Translations under genes and position numbers: made by a program | Assembly: GCA_020350085.1 (NCBI GenBank) | Contig: CP070706.1 | Span: 842,736-848,442 of the forward strand | Direction: 5' to 3' | Length of the DNA: 5,707 bases | Source: Acidobacteriota bacterium | GTDB lineage: Bacteria > Acidobacteriota > Polarisedimenticolia > J045 | Notes under the pieces: generated by a model | Seen by the model: only the letters and a program-made list of their open reading frames with translations | The model's database searches: none | What the model was told of the DNA's origin: nothing | Part shown: piece by piece, positions 1 through 3,140 of the stretch | How positions within the stretch are numbered: the first letter of the stretch is position 1 | How the letters are laid out: every line of letters starts with the position of its first letter

Positions 1-150
1 GAACTCGGCCGCCGCCTCGACGTACTTGCCCTGCTTGAAGTAGGCCATCCCCTGCTCGTAGTCGGCAAGGGCGGGTCCGATGACGAGGACCCCGACGAGG
101 GCCGCCGAGATGGCGAGAAGGCGACGTGGGGCGAGGGCGAGAATCTTCAT
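1..150 (-). CDS. Exported TPR-repeat protein, N-terminal part only
   Basis: The first 50 codons of a gene that continues beyond base 1. The protein opens MKILALAPRR, followed by a hydrophobic stretch (residues 11-28) ending GPALA, a typical Sec signal peptide with likely cleavage between A29 and D30. The mature start, DYEQGMAYFKQGKYVEAAAE, has the spacing of small and aromatic residues seen in the first helix pair of a tetratricopeptide repeat. The product is therefore probably a periplasmic TPR protein that scaffolds protein-protein contacts. It follows tonB in the same direction, and TPR genes near TonB clusters are a recurring arrangement, so a role in the TonB machinery is plausible but inferred. 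The ATG at 148-150 has GGAG 9 nt upstream; an in-frame ATG at 169-171 would add seven residues (MELETYL) and has a poorer ribosome site. The signal peptide and start are seen directly; the rest of the protein is not visible. Confidence 0.85.
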   Translation of the reverse strand, partial: MKILALAPRRLLAISAALVGVLVIGPALADYEQGMAYFKQGKYVEAAAEF

Positions 151-241
151 CAGGTAGGTCTCCAGCTCCATCGGCGGCCACCGGGGGGGCCGCCCTGCGG
201 CGCGTTTTGGGCTCTGTTCTCAGTGTGCCTCGCAAGCTCGC

Positions 242-259
242 CGGTTGCACATACAACCG
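242..259. repeat. Perfect 6-bp inverted repeat, CGGTTG-N6-CAACCG
   Basis: CGGTTG (242-247) and CAACCG (254-259) are exact reverse complements separated by CACATA. This could be a small RNA hairpin or a palindromic protein-binding site ahead of the TPR gene, whose start lies about 90 bases downstream on the minus strand. A 6-bp palindrome can arise by chance, so function is not established. Confidence 0.35.
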
Positions 260-385
260 CAAGGCCTCGCGCGGCATCGAGCCCGCAAACCAGCAGGGAG
301 CAGCTCCAGGAGCAGGTTCGGTACAGTGCGCAAGTGGACTGAGATCTGCGGCCGAGTTTGTCAAGGCCCAAGCCGGCAACCCTTT

Positions 386-407
386 AAAATTCAACAGCTT
401 GAATCTC
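386..407 (-). terminator. AU-rich stem-loop after tonB, weak terminator candidate
   Basis: Starting 11 bases past the tonB stop, the minus-strand RNA can fold ATTCAA (404-399) against TTGAAT (394-389) around a GCTG loop. Two G.U pairs and an A-U pair extend the stem to nine pairs using the first bases of the following T run. It is AT-rich in an otherwise GC-rich window, and the T tract is only four bases long, so it is a weak intrinsic terminator at best. It may instead attenuate read-through into the TPR gene or protect the 3' end of the exbB-tonB message. Confidence 0.3.
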
Positions 408-417
408 GAACCCCGAG

Positions 418-1170
418 TTAGTCCAGAGTGAAGTTGACCGTCACCGTGAAGTAGACATCCACGGGTCGGCCGTTCTGCATCGCGGGCCGATAGCGCCACT
501 GCTTGACCGCAGAGATTGCGGCGTCGGAAAAGCCCAAGTTGGCCTGCGGCTCTCGAAGCACCTCGATGTCGGCCACAGAGCCGTCCTTCTTGATGACGGC
601 TCGCAAGATGACGCGGCCCTGAATACGCGCCCTTCGCGCCAGCTCGGGATACTCCGGCTCGACCCTCGTCTCCGGAATCAGCTCCGGCTCGGACACGCCG
701 GCCAGCCCAGGCATCAGCGGCCCGGTGACGGGTGGCGGCTCGGGCTCTCCGATCAGAATCTCGACGTCCTCGGGCAGTGGCTCCGGCTCGGGCGGCGGCT
801 CGGGCTCGATGATCGGCTCCGGCTCCTCAGGTGTGGGGTCGGGAACCGGTACTTTTTGAGTGATCTTGCGCTCGATCTGCTTGCGCGGCTGCTGCTTGGG
901 CGGCGGAGGCGTGTACTTGCGAACCGTGAGCACCTTGCGATCGGTGGACACGGAGCGGGTCTGATACTTGATCTCGGGAAAGGTGATCATGAAGACGATG
1001 CCGTGCAGGATCAGCGCGATGAGAATAAAGGCCCAGTTGTGCCGTAAGCCGGTCTCCAGGAACTCTTCCTGCAAGAACACTTCGCTCGCCAGAGGCTGCG
1101 GGACCTGCGCCGTGCCCTCCGCGGACGGGCGGGCGCCTCCGGCAGTGGGCTGATCAGCTTGCTCCGGCAT
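418..1170 (-). CDS. tonB: TonB energy transducer
   Basis: A complete 250-residue protein that couples the ExbB/ExbD proton channel to TonB-dependent outer-membrane receptors for iron complexes, cobalamin and similar ligands. In order: a cytoplasmic tail (1-45), one membrane anchor (about 46-64) containing His56 in ILHGIVF, a periplasmic proline-rich linker (about 87-172) and a C-terminal TonB domain (about 173-250). The last is clear from PEYPELARRARIQGRV, KKDGSV and the AVKQWRYRPA block, followed by the final beta strand. His56 sits where E. coli TonB has its conserved transmembrane histidine. Two features are unusual: the cytoplasmic tail is about four times longer than in E. coli TonB, and the linker runs basic (about 80-106) then acidic EP-rich (about 110-145), the reverse of E. 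coli. It is the fourth gene of the operon, 9 bases after the exbD copy at 1180-1677, with its ribosome site overlapping that gene's stop. The family call is secure; the specific receptors are not known. Confidence 0.96.
   Translation of the reverse strand: MPEQADQPTAGGARPSAEGTAQVPQPLASEVFLQEEFLETGLRHNWAFILIALILHGIVFMITFPEIKYQTRSVSTDRKVLTVRKYTPPPPKQQPRKQIERKITQKVPVPDPTPEEPEPIIEPEPPPEPEPLPEDVEILIGEPEPPPVTGPLMPGLAGVSEPELIPETRVEPEYPELARRARIQGRVILRAVIKKDGSVADIEVLREPQANLGFSDAAISAVKQWRYRPAMQNGRPVDVYFTVTVNFTLD
734..807. repeat. Repeated Glu-Pro coding segment in tonB
   Basis: The 14-mer GGCGGCTCGGGCTC occurs at 734-747 and again at 794-807, with related GGCTC-rich units between and after. Both copies encode EPEPPP (residues 142-147 and 122-127). 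This is the expandable low-complexity part of the linker, where replication slippage could change the length of the periplasmic span. Confidence 0.7.
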
Positions 1171-1176
1171 CGGGCT

Positions 1177-1181
1177 CTCCT
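1177..1181 (-). promoter_or_regulatory. tonB ribosome binding site overlapping the upstream stop codon
   Basis: AGGAG begins inside the TAG stop codon (1180-1182) of the upstream exbD gene and ends 6 nt before the tonB ATG. A ribosome finishing ExbD sits directly on the tonB initiation site, which suggests translational coupling and supports the ATG at 1168-1170 as the start. Confidence 0.75.
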
Positions 1182-1677
1182 AGCACTGCTTCTCGAACGG
1201 GTTCTGCCCGAACAATCGCTCGTACTCCTTCACCTCGGTTTGCGTCGGTATCGAGATGTTGGGAGCTTTCTGCAGCAACCCTCGTCCGCCCTGGTCCTTG
1301 GGCTTGGAGGTTTCGATCAGGATGTCGTAGACCTCGACCATGGCTCGATAGGGTGCGTCAGGTCGAGTGTAGATGATGATGGGCTTGTCCGGCCAACGCT
1401 CGAGCTTCGGGACGATGTAGCCGGGCACGTCTTCACGCGTGGCGGGCTGACAGTCCATCAGAAACGATCCATCCTCCAGCACCTTGAAGTAGATCGCCTC
1501 CTCCTCCTCGACCGGGCCTTTCTGCTGCTCCTCACTCGGGAGCTTGAAATCGAGTCCCTTCGTCGCCGAGAACACGGCCGTCACCATGAAGAAGATGATC
1601 AACAAGAACGCGATGTCGGCCATCGAGGCCGACGAGATCTCGGCCTTCGGTTTTTCCATCTTCTTTGAAAGGTTCAT
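1180..1677 (-). CDS. exbD: ExbD-family proton-channel subunit, long variant with two cysteines
   Basis: A complete 165-residue ExbD/TolR family protein. It has a short cytoplasmic segment, one transmembrane helix (about 19-35, ASMADIAFLLIIFFMVT) and a periplasmic domain. Asp21 matches the essential protonatable aspartate at the start of the ExbD helix. The protein is the second of two ExbD copies in the operon and is 17 residues longer than the other. Its periplasmic part has an acidic run EEEE (57-60), a segment PDKPIIIYTRPDAPYRAMVEVYD-like that fits the ExbD fold (about 96-118), then a divergent tail to residue 165. Two cysteines occur, C76 and C165, the latter being the last residue; both should be periplasmic and could form a disulfide. 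GGGAGG (1682-1687) lies 4 nt before the ATG and fixes the start. The gap to the preceding exbD is 16 bases and to tonB 9 bases. Family assignment is firm; the division of labour between copies is inferred. Confidence 0.93.
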   Translation of the reverse strand: MNLSKKMEKPKAEISSASMADIAFLLIIFFMVTAVFSATKGLDFKLPSEEQQKGPVEEEEAIYFKVLEDGSFLMDCQPATREDVPGYIVPKLERWPDKPIIIYTRPDAPYRAMVEVYDILIETSKPKDQGGRGLLQKAPNISIPTQTEVKEYERLFGQNPFEKQC

Positions 1678-1681
1678 CGAG

Positions 1682-1687
1682 CCTCCC
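1682..1687 (-). promoter_or_regulatory. Ribosome binding site of the second exbD
   Basis: GGGAGG stands 4 nt before the ATG at 1675-1677 and within the 16-base gap from the preceding exbD. It picks this ATG over the in-frame Met7 codon. Confidence 0.7.
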
Positions 1688-1693
1688 TCGGGC

Positions 1694-2140
1694 TCAGTTC
1701 TGCACGGTCCGCTGCTCGGTCAGCAGAACGATCTCCTCGACACCGGCTCTTCGCAACATATCGATCACGTCGTCGATCAGCTGGTAAGGCGTGATCCCTT
1801 CGGCCTTGATCACGAACGGCTTTGTCGGGTCGGTTGCGGCGACGTTGCTGACTTCGATTTCCATTCCAGACAGATCAGGCACGGGCTGCGACATGTCGTC
1901 GCCGTTCGAGAACTTGTAGGCCCAGTTCCGGCTGTTGGGAGGGTCCTCGTGGATGACGACGTATGCCGAACCCTTCGGCACCTCTTCGCGATACGCCGAA
2001 TTCGGCAGTGCGACGTTGGTTCGATCGACGTGAAACTGCGTCGTGACCATGAAGAAGATGATCAGCAGAAAGGCGATGTCCGCCATCGAGGCGGTCGGGA
2101 TCATCGCTTCGATCATCCTCCGCCGGTGTTTGATCGCCAT
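1694..2140 (-). CDS. exbD: ExbD-family proton-channel subunit, standard length
   Basis: A complete 148-residue ExbD/TolR family protein, the first of two in this operon. The N-terminus is basic (MAIKHRRRM), as expected for the cytoplasmic side. One helix follows (about 19-35, ASMADIAFLLIIFFMVT) with the key aspartate at position 21, then a periplasmic domain ending in the characteristic block PFVIKAEGITPYQLIDDVID plus MLRRAGVEEIVLLTEQR (about 108-144), the normal ExbD C-terminal fold. It has no cysteine, unlike its partner. ExbD helices sit inside the ExbB ring and carry the proton-motive cycle that energises TonB. The gene begins 15 bases after exbB. The ATG lacks a good ribosome site (only AGG, 2 nt before it), so translation may depend on ribosomes arriving from exbB. 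In-frame ATGs at residues 9 and 13 would remove the basic segment, so I keep the first. Confidence 0.94.
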   Translation of the reverse strand: MAIKHRRRMIEAMIPTASMADIAFLLIIFFMVTTQFHVDRTNVALPNSAYREEVPKGSAYVVIHEDPPNSRNWAYKFSNGDDMSQPVPDLSGMEIEVSNVAATDPTKPFVIKAEGITPYQLIDDVIDMLRRAGVEEIVLLTEQRTVQN

Positions 2141-2155
2141 GACCTGATCGGTCCG

Positions 2156-2791
2156 TTATCTGCGCCCCTGCTCGTGGATCTCGAGCAGGATGTTCGCGGT
2201 CGTCTCCATCTCACGGATGTAGCCGGCCACCTTCGTCGAGAAGAAGTTGTAGAACGGAAGCACCATGACGGCGACGATCAGTCCGCCGGCCGTCGTCAGC
2301 AGCGCGACCGAGATTCCTTTCGCCACCGCCCCGGGATTGTTCAAGCCCTGGGTCGCAATGACGTCGAAGGACATGATCATGCCGACCACCGTTCCGAGAA
2401 AGCCGATGATCGGGGCGATGTTGGAGATCAAAGCCAGCACCCAGATCCCTCGCTCGAGACGGGCGATCTCGTGCAAGGCGGCGTTCTCGAGCAACTTCTC
2501 CATTTCATCCTTGCCAGCGTCCCAACGCAGTAAGGAAGCTTTGATGATCGCGGCCGACGGGCCCCGATACTCGTCGCAGGCCTTGATCGCCTTGTCGACG
2601 TGACCTGCTTGGAGCTGGCGGCGGACGTTGGCCACGAGCTCGGCCGTCCGGGTTCGGGCGCGGAAATAGAGCGTGAAGGCACGCTCGAGGATCACGATCA
2701 CGCCGATGATCGACAGGATCAGCAACGGCCACATGACCGGGCCGCCTTGATTGAAGTAGAAGACCAGTGTTCCGCCAAATCCTCCGGTCAC
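2156..2791 (-). CDS. exbB: ExbB (MotA/TolQ/ExbB proton-channel family)
   Basis: A complete 211-residue inner-membrane protein that forms the pentameric ring around ExbD. Transmembrane helix 1 spans about 19-36 and is followed by ERAF, then a cytoplasmic domain (about 45-115). Helix 2 spans about 116-140 (SNIAPIIGFLGTVVGMIMSF) and helix 3 about 159-183 (ISVALLTTAGGLIVAV). Thr134 and Thr167 match, from memory, the polar residues T148 and T181 of E. coli ExbB. The glutamate E176 of E. coli is replaced here by Val162. At 211 residues it is shorter than E. coli ExbB (about 244), mainly at the N-terminus. The start is GTG at 2789-2791, chosen because AGGAGG lies 4 nt upstream; the next in-frame ATG is codon 20, inside the first helix. 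It is the first gene of the exbB-exbD-exbD-tonB operon, with a promoter about 190 bases upstream. Related paralogues (TolQ, MotA) are excluded mainly by the tonB context. Confidence 0.93.
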   Translation of the reverse strand: MTGGFGGTLVFYFNQGGPVMWPLLILSIIGVIVILERAFTLYFRARTRTAELVANVRRQLQAGHVDKAIKACDEYRGPSAAIIKASLLRWDAGKDEMEKLLENAALHEIARLERGIWVLALISNIAPIIGFLGTVVGMIMSFDVIATQGLNNPGAVAKGISVALLTTAGGLIVAVMVLPFYNFFSTKVAGYIREMETTANILLEIHEQGRR

Positions 2792-2795
2792 GATG

Positions 2796-2801
2796 CCTCC
2801 T
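2796..2801 (-). promoter_or_regulatory. Consensus ribosome binding site deciding the GTG start of exbB
   Basis: AGGAGG, the full Shine-Dalgarno consensus, lies 4 nt before GTG. It decides the exbB start and implies strong initiation despite the non-ATG codon. Confidence 0.8.
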
Positions 2802-2803
2802 CA

Positions 2804-2818
2804 GATCTGCTCGAGATC
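2804..2818 (-). promoter_or_regulatory. Stem-loop immediately upstream of the exbB ribosome site
   Basis: GATCT (2818-2814) and AGATC (2808-2804) are exact complements around a five-base CGAGC loop, ending only 2 bases before AGGAGG. A hairpin here could modulate ribosome access or mark the end of a leader element; with 5 pairs it is weak alone. Confidence 0.35.
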
Positions 2819-2854
2819 CATTCGGCCCCGCAGGCCGCCTCTCGGACGTCGCGT

Positions 2855-2879
2855 GGCGGTGAAGACAGCCCCGACCGCC
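2855..2879 (-). promoter_or_regulatory. Stem-loop in the exbB leader
   Basis: GGCGGT (2879-2874) pairs perfectly with ACCGCC (2860-2855) around a 13-base loop in the predicted 5' leader. It is the strongest single stem in the leader. No known riboswitch class is recognised. Confidence 0.35.
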
Positions 2880-2902
2880 GACTGCCGAGACAATTCTATG
2901 AT

Positions 2903-2924
2903 GTCGTGCGGGACGACGGCCCGC
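2903..2924 (-). promoter_or_regulatory. Two mutually exclusive hairpins in the exbB leader
   Basis: GCGGG (2924-2920) can pair with CCCGC (2912-2908), and GTCGT (2917-2913) can pair with ACGAC (2907-2903). The loop of each hairpin contains an arm of the other, so only one can form at a time. Such overlapping 5-bp stems resemble a switch but also occur by chance in GC-rich DNA. Confidence 0.3.
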
Positions 2925-2965
2925 TGCCCGCTCCCGTACGCCGAACGCCATCTTTCAGCGCAGGG

Positions 2966-2978
2966 GGCGGTTTTGCGG
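2966..2978. repeat. GGCSGTTTTGCGG repeat, copy over the predicted transcription start
   Basis: Plus-strand GGCGGTTTTGCGG matches the copy at 3045-3057 at 12 of 13 bases. This copy lies just downstream of the -10 box, across the predicted start of the exbB transcript, where a bound repressor would block initiation. Confidence 0.45.
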
Positions 2979-2982
2979 GGCG

Positions 2983-3011
2983 AGAATACGGGCGGGTTCA
3001 AGAGGTGTCAA
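2983..3011 (-). promoter_or_regulatory. Sigma-70-type promoter for the exbB operon
   Basis: On the minus strand, TTGACA (3011-3006) is a perfect -35 box. A 17-base spacer leads to TATTCT (2988-2983), a 4-of-6 match to the -10 consensus that keeps its first, second and last bases. Transcription should begin near 2976, giving a leader of about 185 nt before exbB. It is the best promoter match I found in the window, stands in the only large gap ahead of the operon and points the right way. The start site is inferred. Confidence 0.7.
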
Positions 3012-3044
3012 GCGAGGCGCAAGGACGCCTGCGGGCCGTTCTCC

Positions 3045-3057
3045 GGCCGTTTTGCGG
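3045..3057. repeat. GGCSGTTTTGCGG repeat, copy upstream of the promoter
   Basis: Plus-strand GGCCGTTTTGCGG, the partner of 2966-2978, starting 79 bases away. It lies about 34 bases beyond the -35 box, in the usual activator or second-operator zone. The copy also forms a small hairpin, GCCG-TTTTG-CGGC (3046-3058). Confidence 0.45.
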
Positions 3058-3096
3058 CAGAAAAACAGCACTTCGAGACCGGGCCTCTAGACAGCT

Positions 3097-3118
3097 CGCG
3101 GACCCCTTCGGCCCCGCG
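3097..3118 (-). terminator. GC-rich stem-loop downstream of tolC, no U tract
   Basis: Beginning 22 bases after the tolC stop, CGCGGGGCC (3118-3110) folds on GGGTCCGCG (3105-3097) around a GAAG loop, with eight of nine positions paired (one G.U, one G-G mismatch). No T run follows directly; the nearest, T5 at 3061-3065, is about 30 bases on. A smaller hairpin, GCGG-TTAG-CCGC (3138-3127), precedes it. It may be a 3' protective structure or part of a factor-dependent terminator. Confidence 0.3.
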
Positions 3119-3140
3119 GCTCGCGTGCGGCTAACCGCCG

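Larger units (their letters stand above)
151..417 (-). other. Intergenic gap between tonB and the TPR gene
   Basis: A 267-base non-coding gap, much longer than the 9-16 base gaps inside the exbB-tonB operon. It contains an AU-rich stem-loop just after tonB, a second perfect inverted repeat around 242-259, and an isolated TTGACA (minus strand, 359-364) with no good -10 partner. The only open frames across it start at TTG or are antisense and do not look like proteins. The TPR gene may have its own promoter here, or be reached by read-through. Confidence 0.6.
2792..3140 (-). other. Intergenic region with exbB promoter and structured leader
   Basis: A 349-base gap between the tolC stop and the exbB start. 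It holds, in transcription order, hairpins after tolC, a 13-base repeat copy, a sigma-70-type promoter, a second repeat copy over the likely transcription start, and a leader of about 185 nt with several inverted repeats before the exbB ribosome site. I see no A/T-rich Fur-like palindrome. Short open frames crossing it start at TTG upstream of the promoter or overlap exbB out of frame and do not resemble proteins. Confidence 0.7.

Noticed and set aside
359..364. A perfect TTGACA on the minus strand upstream of the TPR gene
   Set aside because: At spacers of 16-18 bases the -10 positions read TCAGTC, CAGTCC and AGTCCA, none near TATAAT. One box alone is not enough.
150..371. A 73-codon minus-strand frame whose TGA overlaps the TPR start (TGATG)
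   Set aside because: The overlap looks like coupling, but the frame begins at TTG, lacks a ribosome site and encodes no protein-like pattern. The overlap is probably chance.
395..417. GGGGTTCGAGATTC after tonB, resembling a tRNA T-arm
   Set aside because: The flanking bases do not form a 5-bp T-stem and there is no acceptor, D or anticodon arm or CCA nearby.
126..431. A 101-codon plus-strand frame across the tonB-TPR gap
   Set aside because: It overlaps both flanking genes antisense, has no ribosome site that I can see and reads as a composition-driven Ser/Ala/Arg/Pro sequence.
1544..2533. A 329-codon open frame on the plus strand, opposite both exbD genes and part of exbB
   Set aside because: The product is rich in Asp, Arg and His with no recognisable domain, and it lies opposite three clear membrane-protein genes. 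It is the mirror of their codon pattern in GC-rich DNA.
2893..2902. TAGAAT (minus) and TATGAT (plus), good -10-like hexamers in the exbB leader
   Set aside because: The corresponding -35 positions at normal spacing are GC-only or nearly so (for example GGCCGT on minus, ACCGCC on plus), so neither makes a promoter.
2801..3001. A 66-codon minus-strand frame ending just ahead of exbB, considered as a leader peptide
   Set aside because: Its TTG start lies between the -35 and -10 boxes of the predicted promoter, so it could not be transcribed in full. The sequence is Arg/Gly-rich with no ribosome site.
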